In this document: one piece after another, positions 53,086 through 61,986 of the stretch
How the letters are laid out: every line of letters starts with the position of its first letter
Numbering within the stretch: position 1 is the stretch's first letter
Assembly (NCBI GenBank): GCA_942491185.1
Contig: CALOAB010000016.1
Coordinates: forward strand, 310,001 to 374,000
Direction: 5' to 3'
Length of the DNA stretch: 64,000 bases
DNA from: SLRI01 sp942491185
GTDB lineage: Bacteria > Pseudomonadota > Alphaproteobacteria > Geminicoccales > Geminicoccaceae
The notes under the pieces: model-generated
Database searches by the model: none
Seen by the model: only the letters and a program-made list of their open reading frames with translations
What the model was told of the DNA's origin: nothing
Translations under genes and position numbers: made by a program

Positions 53086-53246
53086 CTATTCATCCGACCA
53101 AGATATGGTACGGGCCTTGTCGCTCTCAGCAAAGCGGTTTCCACCCACAGTCGGGTAGCCTGACGCTTCGGAGCGTTATCGGTTGCCGATGGACCTGCCG
53201 CTTGCTACGTCGCGTTATCACTGACGAGCATGTCGAGGTGCCGAGG

Positions 53247-53486
53247 ATGAACGAGCCCGCGATGCCGAAGGCCGCGCCCTTCAAGGTTGAGGTCAAGAGC
53301 GGTGAGACGTATTTCTGGTGCGCGTGTGGCTTGAGCGCCAATCAGCCCTTTTGCGACGGTAGCCACAAGGGCTCTGGGTTTGCCCCGGTGAAGTTTGCTG
53401 CAGAGAAGAACGGCCCCGTGTTTTTCTGCGGCTGCAAGCGGTCGGGCAACAAGCCTGTTTGCGACGGCACGCACAACTCGCTTTGA
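53247..53486 (+). CDS. Two-CDGSH iron-sulfur protein
   Basis: This 79-residue protein has two CDGSH-type motifs: CACGLSANQPFCDGSH and CGCKRSGNKPVCDGTH. Each holds a [2Fe-2S] cluster with three Cys and one His ligand. Such small proteins are thought to carry clusters or electrons. The start ATG 53247 has CGAGG just upstream. A lipoprotein gene starts 12 bases after its stop. Confidence 0.9.
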   Translation: MNEPAMPKAAPFKVEVKSGETYFWCACGLSANQPFCDGSHKGSGFAPVKFAAEKNGPVFFCGCKRSGNKPVCDGTHNSL

Positions 53487-53497
53487 GGGGCATATCG

Positions 53498-53992
53498 ATG
53501 ACGTCTCACGCTTTGCGCCCAGTGCTTGCCGCCAGCCTCCTGGTTGCGCTCTCGGCGACGGCGTGCAGCAGCAACCGCTCCGCTGCGGCAGTCTGCCCGG
53601 ACAGTGCCATCATTCATGGCTTGGACCGCATGTTCGGTGAGACCGCGAGCGGTGATGAAATCAGCGTCACGCTCGAAAACATCGACGGGCTTTGCACCTA
53701 TGGCGGCACGGAGCTCAGCATGGAGATGAGCGTCGATCTGGTCGTCAACGCACCGCCTGGAACCCAGGTCCCGTATTTCGTCGTTATCGCGGGCCCCGCC
53801 GGCGATATTCTGGACAAAACCAGCTTCACGGCGATCGTGCCGCCTGATTCACCGACCCGTCCGGTGCGGTTGCGGGAGGCGTTCACCCAGCAGATCAACG
53901 GGGTCGCTAATGGCACGTCCTCCGCCTACGCGATCTATTTCGGCCTCGATCTGCCGCCCGACATCGCTATCGAGCAACGCCGTATACTGTAG
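53498..53992 (+). CDS. Uncharacterised lipoprotein
   Basis: This 164-residue protein has a lipoprotein signal ending in SATAC (Cys23), then a beta-rich mature domain (ISVTLENIDGLCTYGGTELSMEMSVDLVV and PYFVVIAGPAGDILDKTSF). It has two further Cys (about residues 33 and 68). No family is recognised. GAGGGG lies just before ATG 53498. The pattern suggests an outer-membrane-attached, immunoglobulin-like domain (inference). It is convergent with the molybdopterin oxidoreductase. Confidence 0.75.
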   Translation: MTSHALRPVLAASLLVALSATACSSNRSAAAVCPDSAIIHGLDRMFGETASGDEISVTLENIDGLCTYGGTELSMEMSVDLVVNAPPGTQVPYFVVIAGPAGDILDKTSFTAIVPPDSPTRPVRLREAFTQQINGVANGTSSAYAIYFGLDLPPDIAIEQRRIL

Positions 53993-54015
53993 CAGGCTGC
54001 TGGCGCCGACCGCCG

Positions 54016-56091
54016 CTAGCGATCAGGCTCCTCGGCGACGATTCGCCTTAGCCACACCGCTGTATCGTGAATTGCAGCGCCGCCATTGGGCGGAGCTGCA
54101 TCTGCCGACAGCAGCTTGTTCACGCCGATGCCGCCGGGCCATGCGGCGTTGGGCCAGATGCTCTCCACAACGACCGTGTCAGGATGCTGACGCTCACCAC
54201 TGACGGCGTGCAGACGGACTGACCCCTTCTCGTTGCCGATCTCCACCAGGTCGCCGACAGCAATGCTCAGCTGTGCCATCACATCGGGATGGAGCATGAT
54301 CGTCGGGCGTCCTTCCCGCTGGCGGCTGCTGGCAAGCTCGGTGAAGCTGGAGTTGAGGAATTGCCGCGCTGGTGCTGCGACCAAGCGATATGGATGGCTT
54401 TGGTTGGTCTCATCGGTAATTGCCATATGGTCGGGAAGCCTCGGCATCCGCTCGTGATCGGCGCCGAGAGCAGCCCAATCGGGGCGAAACTGGAACCGTC
54501 CAGAAGGTGTCGGGAAGCCGTTTCGATAGTGGGCAGTATCGCTGTCGGGTAGAGCTTCCCATCCGCCGGACGCATGGACCGTTTGCGCATCAGGCCATCC
54601 TGATCGCGCCAACAGGTCGTCGATGAGTTCCCATTCGCTCATCGCGAAGCCTGGATGCTCCGCTCCCAAGCGTTTTGCCAGCGCGCATACGACAGAGTGG
54701 TTGGTGCGAACCTCAGCGTAAGGCTCGAAGAGCTTGGCGCCGATCTGGAAGCGCGAATGCCCGGACGCGTGGTAGATATCGTCGTGCTCGAGGAACATGG
54801 TGGCCGGCAGCAAGACATCCGCCTGCTTCGCCGTCTCGGTCATGAACTGCTCCTGCACCGCGACGAACAGATCATCGCGGGCGAAGCCGGCGTGCACCTT
54901 GCCCAGGTCGGGTGCGATGCACATGGGATTGGTGTTCTGGATCAAGAGCGCTGTCACGGGCGGGCCGCCCTGCAGGTCGACCGGATCATGGGTCAAGATC
55001 GGCCCGATGCGTGACTGATCGAGAAGCCTCGTCGTCGGATCCATGACGTCCGTCCCCTCGATCACGGACTTATCCCAATGATAGAGGTCGCCCATATTGT
55101 AGAGGCCGCCGCCGCCCGCATGCTGCCAGGCGCCCTTGACCACGGGCACACAGGACGCGGCATGCATCACGGCAGCCCCGTTGCGCGAACGCGTGAAGCC
55201 GAAGCCGAAGCGGATCCAAGGCGCCTTCGCGCGGCCATAGAGGGCAGCCAGGCCTTCGATCGCCTCAATCGACAGCCCGGTCAGCTGGCTTGCCCATGCC
55301 GGGTCCCGGCTTGCCAGATGCGCTTCGAGGTCTTCAGGACAATCGGTTTGGGCCAGGAGGTAAGGTCGGTCGGCAAAGCCATCCCGGAAGAGAACGTGCA
55401 TGATGGCGCAGGCCAAGGCGCCATCGGTTCCAGGCCTGACCGGCAGATGGAGGTCGGCCTGGTCGGCCGTACCATTCTTGTAGGGATCGATCACGACGAG
55501 CTTGACGCCGCGCTTTTTGGCGCGAGCAATGTGGCTCATCAGGTTGACGTGGGTCGCGACTGGGTTGGCGCCCCAGACGATGATGAGATCCGCGTGCGCG
55601 CCAGCTTCCTCGGCCGAAACGCCCCAGCGCTTGCCGTACCCCGCACGCCAGCCATTGTCCGACAGCATGACGCAAATCGTCGACTTGAAGCGCGACCAGC
55701 GCTTGACATGGGTCAGCCGCTGGATGCCGTCCCGCTGCACGAAGCCCATCGTGCCGGCGTACCAGTAGGGCCACACGGTTTCCGGTCCATGCCGCTGCTC
55801 GGCCCGCGCCAGCCCTTCAGCCACCTCGTCCAAGGCGTCGTCCCAGCTGATCCGTACAAACTCGTCGGAGCCGCGGGGTCCCTTCCGACGCATCGGAAAG
55901 GCGAGCCGATCCTCGTGATGGAACCGTTCCGCATAGCGACTGACCTTGGCGCAGATCACCCCTGCCGTGTAGGCGTTACGCTTCGAGCCTTTGACCTTGC
56001 CGAGCCTGCCATCGGCGGTTCGCTCCACCTCCAACGCGCAGACTGATGGGCAGTCATGTGGGCAAACGGTCGCGTGCACGGACGTGGTCAT
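54016..56091 (-). CDS. Molybdopterin oxidoreductase (DMSO reductase superfamily)
   Basis: This protein of about 691 residues starts at ATG 56091. The N-terminal [4Fe-4S] site is C10, C14, C18 and C47 (VCPHDCPSVC, GVICAK). MGD-binding stretches include IIVWGANPVATHVNL and HLPVRPGTDGALACAI. The segment where formate dehydrogenases have Sec/Cys reads CVMLSDNGWRAGYG, so the Mo ligand is probably not Cys or Sec at that place (inferred alignment). No Tat signal is present, so it is cytoplasmic. No small Fe-S partner subunit is adjacent. The substrate is unknown. Confidence 0.87.
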   Translation of the reverse strand: MTTSVHATVCPHDCPSVCALEVERTADGRLGKVKGSKRNAYTAGVICAKVSRYAERFHHEDRLAFPMRRKGPRGSDEFVRISWDDALDEVAEGLARAEQRHGPETVWPYWYAGTMGFVQRDGIQRLTHVKRWSRFKSTICVMLSDNGWRAGYGKRWGVSAEEAGAHADLIIVWGANPVATHVNLMSHIARAKKRGVKLVVIDPYKNGTADQADLHLPVRPGTDGALACAIMHVLFRDGFADRPYLLAQTDCPEDLEAHLASRDPAWASQLTGLSIEAIEGLAALYGRAKAPWIRFGFGFTRSRNGAAVMHAASCVPVVKGAWQHAGGGGLYNMGDLYHWDKSVIEGTDVMDPTTRLLDQSRIGPILTHDPVDLQGGPPVTALLIQNTNPMCIAPDLGKVHAGFARDDLFVAVQEQFMTETAKQADVLLPATMFLEHDDIYHASGHSRFQIGAKLFEPYAEVRTNHSVVCALAKRLGAEHPGFAMSEWELIDDLLARSGWPDAQTVHASGGWEALPDSDTAHYRNGFPTPSGRFQFRPDWAALGADHERMPRLPDHMAITDETNQSHPYRLVAAPARQFLNSSFTELASSRQREGRPTIMLHPDVMAQLSIAVGDLVEIGNEKGSVRLHAVSGERQHPDTVVVESIWPNAAWPGGIGVNKLLSADAAPPNGGAAIHDTAVWLRRIVAEEPDR

Positions 56092-56235
56092 GGGCGGTTC
56101 ACCTTCAGGCTTCGGAAACAAGATAGGCCGGAAAGGTGCAGATCAGGAGGACCAATCCGACCAAGCACGTGCGCCACAGTGGTTCGATCAACGCGTCGCC
56201 ATCTGCGGCCGCAAAGCGCTTGGCACGGCTGTTGG

Positions 56236-56670
56236 CTATTGAACCGTGATCGTGACCGGCTCGGACACGATCGGTGGATCATGTGGCAGATGCTGCCAGT
56301 CGCCGAGCAAGATCTGCAACGTGTGCTCACCGGGTGGCAGCTCCAGCGTCACCTGGGTTTGTCCGCCGCCGAAATGGCGATGCTTGTCATCTGAAGGAAT
56401 GGCGGCGCTCATGTCTGGCAACTCATCGACATTGATGAGCAAGTGGTGATGGCCGGTGTTGTCCTGCTCAACACCGGCTGGCGCGACGCCCATTCCCGTT
56501 AGCCCGAACTGAACTGTGATCGGGCTCGATACGACGTCGCCATCAGCTGGAGAAAGGATGGTGACGGCAGCGCCTTCGGGTGCCGGCGTCCGCTCAATCG
56601 CAAGGCCCACAGCGGGTAGTGTGCCGAACGCTACGCCGGCCAGCGCTAGAGCAAGCAGCTTGATCCGCAT
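56236..56670 (-). CDS. DUF4399 domain periplasmic protein
   Basis: This 144-residue secreted protein has a signal peptide ending near VGLA and a DUF4399 core: VTILSPADGDVVSSPITVQFGLTGMGVAPAG, HHHLLINVDELPDM, HRHFGGGQTQVTLELPPGEHTLQILLGDW. The clustered His residues (GHHHL, HRHFG) suggest metal binding. It lies about 145 bases upstream of the molybdopterin oxidoreductase on the same strand. Function is unknown. Confidence 0.83.
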   Translation of the reverse strand: MRIKLLALALAGVAFGTLPAVGLAIERTPAPEGAAVTILSPADGDVVSSPITVQFGLTGMGVAPAGVEQDNTGHHHLLINVDELPDMSAAIPSDDKHRHFGGGQTQVTLELPPGEHTLQILLGDWQHLPHDPPIVSEPVTITVQ

Positions 56671-56694
56671 ATTCAGAAACTCCCTGATCTCTTG

Positions 56695-57630
56695 TTACTG
56701 AACGCGAGATAGGACTGGCCGACCCGCCGCCAAGTTCCGGAGGTTCAAGACGGCAAAGTCGAGCGAGCGGAGGAGTGTCTCGGCGGTCAGCCATGCGACA
56801 TGCGGCGTGGCGGTAACCGATTCCAGCGCCAAGAGCGGGTGGTCGGCCGATATCGGCTCTGCCTCGAAGACATCGAGACCCGCTGCTGCCAGATGTTTGG
56901 CGGACAGGGCAGCGAGGAGCTGCGCTTCGTCGACAAGACCGCCTCTGGCCGTGTTGATCAGGATCGAGCCCTTCTTCATCGACCAAACATCGATGATGCC
57001 CACGGTCTCACTGGTCAGCGGCAGGTGCAACGAGACGATGTCGGAGCTCGCGAGCAGCTCTGGCAGTGCGAGGAATGGCAAGGTCGACCCGGCTTTGGCC
57101 GTGCGGCTCCAGTAGCAGGGCTTCGCCCCCATCGCCGTGAGCATGGGCGCCAGAAGCGTTGGCACGGCACCCATGCCGACCAGGCCGACGGTGCGCCCGG
57201 CGAGCTCGCCTTGGGCGGCGAGCACATGGGGCTCCAGTGCCCATTGCCCGGATCGAAAATCGGCCTCGATCGTCGAGAGTCGCCGCAGACAGGCGAGCAT
57301 CAAGAGCAGGGTGAGCTCAGCCACCGCACGCGAGTTCGTGCCAGGCATGTTGCTTACCTGAATGCCGCGTGCCCGGGCAGCCTCCAGGTCGATGGTGTTG
57401 AGACCGACACCCCATTTTTGGATGAGACGTAGCTTGGGCGCTGACGCAATCAGCGCTGCGTCGGCCGGTGCCAGAACATGCCAAAGCACCTCGGCCGTGG
57501 GCAACTCACGCTCCAGCGCAGCATCGTCGTCCGGCGGCACGACGCGCACGTCGATGCCTTCCGCGCGTAGGTCATGCAGACGTCTCGCCAGCTCGGGCGT
57601 TGCTTGGTAATGAAACAGCACACGGGTCAA
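56695..57630 (-). CDS. NAD-dependent D-isomer 2-hydroxyacid dehydrogenase
   Basis: This 311-residue enzyme starts at TTG 57630, chosen because AGGAGG sits 6 bases upstream (complement of 57637-57642) and the following TRVLFHYQATPELA fits the family. It shows a Rossmann GLVGMGAVP motif, NTARGGLVDE (catalytic Arg), LDVFEAEP (Glu) and TPHVAWLT (His). Members reduce hydroxypyruvate, glyoxylate, phosphoglycerate or similar acids. It is divergent from the kinase/enolase pair, sharing a 95-base intergenic region with it. Confidence 0.88.
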   Translation of the reverse strand: MTRVLFHYQATPELARRLHDLRAEGIDVRVVPPDDDAALERELPTAEVLWHVLAPADAALIASAPKLRLIQKWGVGLNTIDLEAARARGIQVSNMPGTNSRAVAELTLLLMLACLRRLSTIEADFRSGQWALEPHVLAAQGELAGRTVGLVGMGAVPTLLAPMLTAMGAKPCYWSRTAKAGSTLPFLALPELLASSDIVSLHLPLTSETVGIIDVWSMKKGSILINTARGGLVDEAQLLAALSAKHLAAAGLDVFEAEPISADHPLLALESVTATPHVAWLTAETLLRSLDFAVLNLRNLAAGRPVLSRVQ

Positions 57631-57724
57631 GCACGACCTCCTTCCCCCAAAGTCGACTGACCGGTCGCGTTGGGGCCAGCCTATCAGGGAAGCCGCATTG
57701 CGAGTCGGTTGGAACAGCGACATC

Positions 57725-58702
57725 ATGGCGGTGCTGCGCCGGGCCGGCATCTTGGATATCGGCGATGTGCCGGTGATGCAGCCGCTGTCCGGCGGCGTCT
57801 CGTCCGATATCTGGCGTGTTGAGGCGCACGGCAAGTCCTATTGCGTCAAGCGTGCGCTTGCCAAGCTCAAGGTGACAGCCGATTGGCGGGCACCGATCGA
57901 GCGGAACAACTATGAAGCGGCCTATATGGCGGTGGTCGACAGCCTGGTCCCTGGAGCGGCGCTGCCGCTGATCTATGCCGATAGCGGGGCGGCGGCGCTG
58001 GTGACGAGGTTCCTCGACCCGAAGGCGTACCGGCTCTGGAAAGCGGACCTCATGGAGGGGCGGGTCGATCGCGCCGTCGCGAAGTCCGTGGGCGAGCGCC
58101 TGGGTCGCATACATCAGCGAACGGCGAACGATCCAGCGATTGCCGAGCGTTTTCGCAGTGACGCTATTTTTCATGCCATTCGGCTCGAGCCTTATCTGCT
58201 TGCGGCAGCGGACGCACAGCCGATGGTCGCAGGGCCGCTGCGCGCCTTGGCAAGGCGAACGGCCGGCATTCGCCGCGCTCTGGTGCACGGCGATGTCAGC
58301 CCGAAGAACATCTTGATCGGCCGTCTCGGGCCGGTCTTCATCGATGCCGAGTGCGCCTGGTACGGCGATCCGGCGTTTGATCCAGCCTTTGTCCTCAATC
58401 ATCTGTGCCTCAAGGCTCTGCATCGCCGAGAGGATGCCCGGGCGCTCGGTGAGGCTTTCATGGCGCTGGGAAACGCCTATCTCGGCCATGTCGATTGGGA
58501 ACCGCGCGCCGAGCTCGAGGCGCGTATCGCCTCGCTCCTGCCCGGCCTGATGCTGGCGCGGATCGATGGCAAGTCACCGGTCGAGTATCTCAACGCCAAC
58601 AAGGAGAAAGCGGACGTGCGCGACTTTGCCTTCCACTATCTGACCGAGCCCCCGTCGCGATTGTCCGCCCTGCGCGAGGCCTGGTTCGACGGACTGAGCT
58701 GA
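57725..58702 (+). CDS. APH-fold phosphotransferase coupled to the enolase paralogue
   Basis: This 325-residue kinase has the aminoglycoside/choline kinase fold: YCVKRALAKLK (ATP-binding Lys), LVHGDVSPKNILI (catalytic Asp loop) and FIDAECAWYGDPAFD (metal-binding DxE variant). Relatives phosphorylate small hydroxyl compounds, including sugars, choline and antibiotics. The start ATG 57725 was preferred to TTG 57698. Its TGA stop overlaps the enolase ATG by one base (TGATG), so expression is coupled. This argues that its product is the substrate, or a precursor of the substrate, of the enolase-like enzyme (inference). Confidence 0.86.
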   Translation: MAVLRRAGILDIGDVPVMQPLSGGVSSDIWRVEAHGKSYCVKRALAKLKVTADWRAPIERNNYEAAYMAVVDSLVPGAALPLIYADSGAAALVTRFLDPKAYRLWKADLMEGRVDRAVAKSVGERLGRIHQRTANDPAIAERFRSDAIFHAIRLEPYLLAAADAQPMVAGPLRALARRTAGIRRALVHGDVSPKNILIGRLGPVFIDAECAWYGDPAFDPAFVLNHLCLKALHRREDARALGEAFMALGNAYLGHVDWEPRAELEARIASLLPGLMLARIDGKSPVEYLNANKEKADVRDFAFHYLTEPPSRLSALREAWFDGLS

Positions 58703-60027
58703 TGACCGCGCGCAATGAGATCCAGTCGGTTCGGGCTCGCCGGGTCTATGACAGTCGCGGCCGACCGACGGTCGAGGCCGAGGTGTCGATAGCCAACGGC
58801 GCCTTTGGTCGGGCTATTGCCCCGGCCGGCGCGTCTAAGGGCTCTGGCGAGGCGCTCGATCGACGCGATGGGGGCGACGCGTTCGGCGGCTATGGCGTCG
58901 ACCTGGCGCTGGAAGGTATCTCCGAACGGATCGCACCCTCCCTGATCGGTCTCGATCCGCAAGACCAGGCAGCCGTCGACCATGCATTGATCGAGCTCGA
59001 TGGCACACCGGATCGCCATGTGCTCGGCGCCAACGCCATGATCGCCGTATCGATGGCAAATGCTCACGCTGCTGCGGCAGCGAACAACCGGCCTCTCTGG
59101 CAGCACCTCCTGGGTGATCATCTTGGCCCGGTCATGCTGCCATTGCCCGAGATCCAGATCTTTGGCGGCGGCGCGCATGCTGCCGGACGGTTGGACGTCC
59201 AAGATTTCATGATCACCTGCCCGGGTGCAGCATCCGAGGCGGAGGCGCTTGCCTGGACAGCCGAGATTTATCACAGCGCTGGTCGCCTGATGGCAGAGAC
59301 GGGACGACTCGCTGGCGTGGCAGACGAAGGCGGCTGGTGGCCGGTCTTCGACAGCAACGAGGCGGCTCTGGAGATGCTGGTTCGCGCTATCGAGCGGGCC
59401 GGGCGCCGCGCGGGCGACGAGGTCTGCATCAGCCTCGACGTGGCGGCCTCCGAGTTCGGCAAGGACGGCCGCTACCGACTTGCCCGGGACGCTTCCGAGC
59501 TCGATCGCGACGGCATGACCACACTGCTTGAGGGCTGGCTCCGGCGTTACCCGATCATCTCGATAGAGGACCCATTTGGCGAGGATGATCCAGAGGGCTT
59601 CCTTGGGTTCACCAGCAAGGTCGGTCACGACGTGCAGATCGTTGGCGATGATCTTCTTGTGACCGACGCCGATCGGGTTCGCGCTGCAGCTCAGGCCGGG
59701 ACCTGCAACGCGGTGCTGATCAAGCCGAACCAGCGAGGCACACTCTCCGAGACCAGCGATGCCTGGCAGGCGGCACGAGCCTACGGCATGGGCGGCATCG
59801 TCTCCGCACGTTCCGGCGAGACCGAGGACACCACGATCTGTGATCTGGCGATCGGTTGGCAGGTGCCGCAGCTCAAGGTTGGCTCGTTCAGCCGAAGCGA
59901 GCGGATGTGCAAGTGGAACCAGCTGATCCGGATCGAGGAGAGTTTGGGTGATCGCGCGCGATTTGCGGGTCGATTGCCATTCGAGCGGCGCGGCGATGCG
60001 CCATCAGACATCCGTACGCTGGCTTGA
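58702..60027 (+). CDS. Enolase paralogue with altered active site
   Basis: This 441-residue protein has the full enolase fold and most residues, close to E. coli numbering: H159 (GGGAHA), E209 (DEGG), D246 (LDVAAS), E289/D290 (SIEDP), D316/D317 (GDDL), K341 (LIKPNQ) and K392 (LKVGS). Two changes stand out. The SHRSGETED motif reads SARSGETED, replacing the substrate-binding His with Ala369. The QEF motif reads QDF (D168 for Glu). GASTG also reads GASKG. It may act on a substrate other than 2-phosphoglycerate, or be regulatory. It is the second gene of the kinase operon. Confidence 0.9.
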   Translation: MTARNEIQSVRARRVYDSRGRPTVEAEVSIANGAFGRAIAPAGASKGSGEALDRRDGGDAFGGYGVDLALEGISERIAPSLIGLDPQDQAAVDHALIELDGTPDRHVLGANAMIAVSMANAHAAAAANNRPLWQHLLGDHLGPVMLPLPEIQIFGGGAHAAGRLDVQDFMITCPGAASEAEALAWTAEIYHSAGRLMAETGRLAGVADEGGWWPVFDSNEAALEMLVRAIERAGRRAGDEVCISLDVAASEFGKDGRYRLARDASELDRDGMTTLLEGWLRRYPIISIEDPFGEDDPEGFLGFTSKVGHDVQIVGDDLLVTDADRVRAAAQAGTCNAVLIKPNQRGTLSETSDAWQAARAYGMGGIVSARSGETEDTTICDLAIGWQVPQLKVGSFSRSERMCKWNQLIRIEESLGDRARFAGRLPFERRGDAPSDIRTLA

Positions 60028-60155
60028 GCCCCAATGGCGAGCTCCATTGCTTCTGAAACGTGCGCAGGCTGTCGCAGCGCCGATGCATCCGCCAAGCGGT
60101 TTTCAGAGAACCTGTGCCGACAGCGCTTGATACGCCACTCTCGTTTCGCCATCTT

Positions 60156-60515
60156 ATGTCTATGCAGTACAACCTGACCTCTCTGCCAACAGCACGGCGA
60201 CAACCCGACGAGCGGACCTTTTGGCGTAAGCTGGGCCGTGTTCTTGCCAGCATTCCGTTTGCCGAGGATCTTGTTGCGGTTTGGTATTGCGCGTTGGACT
60301 CGGCAACTCCGGTGCATGTCCGCGCCCTACTTTGGGGTGCCGTGGCCTACTTCATCCTGCCCACCGATCTTGTGCCGGACTACCTTGCCGGGCTCGGCTT
60401 TAGTGACGACGCCGCAGTCATCGCCGCGGTCATGTCGCTACTCGGCCGGCATCTGACACCGCAACATCGCGCAGCTGCCGCAGCCAAGCTCGACGCCCTT
60501 CGGAGCCGCCGGTGA
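60156..60515 (+). CDS. YkvA/DUF1232 family protein
   Basis: This 119-residue protein from ATG 60156 has a central DUF1232 helix pair: ALLWGAVAYFILPTDLVPDYLAGLGFSDDAAVIAAV. The PTDLVPD motif is typical. The family is membrane-associated and of unknown function. A longer frame upstream is less likely. It lies 128 bases after the enolase paralogue. Confidence 0.83.
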   Translation: MSMQYNLTSLPTARRQPDERTFWRKLGRVLASIPFAEDLVAVWYCALDSATPVHVRALLWGAVAYFILPTDLVPDYLAGLGFSDDAAVIAAVMSLLGRHLTPQHRAAAAAKLDALRSRR

Positions 60516-60585
60516 TGGCGCAACGGTCCAAACCGGCGATATCCGGCACGTGCTAGGCGGCTGATCGAGAACAGGAGAACCGGTG

Positions 60586-61950
60586 ATGGCGGTGCGGCCC
60601 GGTTGGCTCCGTTTCAGGCGTCCGACAGAGCCGGGGTCGTCGGCGGCCATCGTCAAGAGCGTTCTCGAGTGGCACGAGGCGCGGAATCTCAAACGCCTGA
60701 CGGTCGCTCGCAGCCTGGTGTTTGCTGCGATCTTTGTCTGGCTATGGCTGAACTATGGGTGGTCGATCGCGGGCGAAAATGCCCTCATTCTTTTGGCCTT
60801 TGTAGCCAATGGGCTAGTTGCCTACGCCTTGGCCAAGGACCGTCCTGACCGGCATTGGGTCGCCTATCTTGCGGTGTCAGTTGACGCTGTGCTGCTCGGC
60901 TTCACACTGATCGCTCCAGGTCGAACCTACCCCATCGAATGGCCTTGGCCCGCCGTGTTGCGCCAGCCGAGCTTCCTCTATTTTCTTCTCCTCCCGGCTA
61001 TTGCCGCGTTGAGCTTTCGTCCTGCCGTGGTGCTCTGGTCGGTTTTATCGATCGCCATGGTCTGGAGTATTGGCACGGCGCTGATCATGCGATCGCCAGG
61101 GGCGCTGTTGGAGATTCCGCAAACTGGTGACTCTGTCGACAGAGTCGTCCAACTGATGAGCTATTTCGATCCGTATTACGTCCATGTTGACGATGCCGTG
61201 GTGCGCATCTTCATCACCTTTCTTGTTGGCCTCATTCTAGCCTATGGCGCCTATCGAGCTCGTCGCCTGATGGTCGAGCAAGCTGAAGTCATTCGCGAGC
61301 GGACGAACCTTGCGCGCTACGTTGCGCCCAACATGGTGGACGCCTTGGCCCGGATCGACCGGCCAATGGGTGAGACCAGAACCCATGATGTTGCGGTGCT
61401 GTTTGCCGATATCAAAGGATTTACGGCCTTGGCCGAGGCAGGCTCTCCGGCCGATACAATGCGTCTTTTGCGCGCTTTTCACAGCCGCATGGCTGCTTGC
61501 GTGTTCGCTCACGGCGGCACGCTCGACAAGTTTCTCGGCGACGGGCTCATGGCCACATTTGGCACGCCGCAGCCGCTGAGCGACGCCGCCGATCGGAGCC
61601 TTGCCTGTGGCATGGCGATGCTTCGAGCGGTCGAAGACTGGCAAAAAGATCGCCGTGCTGCCGGTGAAGCACCGGTCGAGGTCGGTATCGGCATCCATCA
61701 CGGTCCGGTCACGATGGGTGACATCGGCGGTGGTGAAGGTTTGGGCCAGCGTTTCGAATTTGCGGTTATTGGCGACACCGTCAATGTCGCGAGCCGACTC
61801 GAGCGGATGACCAGAGAGCTCGGTGTTTCGTTGTTGGTCAGCGACAGGGTGGCGCAACTCCTGACTGAGCGACCAGAAACGCTCCGATCGCTCGGACCGC
61901 ACCACATCGATGGTCGAAGCCGCAGCATTGTCGTCTGGACGTCTGATTAG
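60586..61950 (+). CDS. Membrane-bound class III adenylate/guanylate cyclase
   Basis: This 454-residue protein has about six hydrophobic segments in its first 230 residues, then a cyclase domain. The latter shows VLFADIKGFTALAE (first metal Asp), LDKFLGDGLMATFG (second metal Asp) and VIGDTVNVASRLE (transition-state region). The metal-binding Asp pair is intact, so it should make cAMP; the substrate residue cannot be firmly read. ATG 60586 has AGGAG upstream; a GTG at 60583 precedes it by one codon. The signal sensed by the membrane part is unknown. Confidence 0.88.
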   Translation: MAVRPGWLRFRRPTEPGSSAAIVKSVLEWHEARNLKRLTVARSLVFAAIFVWLWLNYGWSIAGENALILLAFVANGLVAYALAKDRPDRHWVAYLAVSVDAVLLGFTLIAPGRTYPIEWPWPAVLRQPSFLYFLLLPAIAALSFRPAVVLWSVLSIAMVWSIGTALIMRSPGALLEIPQTGDSVDRVVQLMSYFDPYYVHVDDAVVRIFITFLVGLILAYGAYRARRLMVEQAEVIRERTNLARYVAPNMVDALARIDRPMGETRTHDVAVLFADIKGFTALAEAGSPADTMRLLRAFHSRMAACVFAHGGTLDKFLGDGLMATFGTPQPLSDAADRSLACGMAMLRAVEDWQKDRRAAGEAPVEVGIGIHHGPVTMGDIGGGEGLGQRFEFAVIGDTVNVASRLERMTRELGVSLLVSDRVAQLLTERPETLRSLGPHHIDGRSRSIVVWTSD

Positions 61951-61986
61951 CGCAATCAGCGCTTACGGAAGCCGGCGAAGGCGCCT

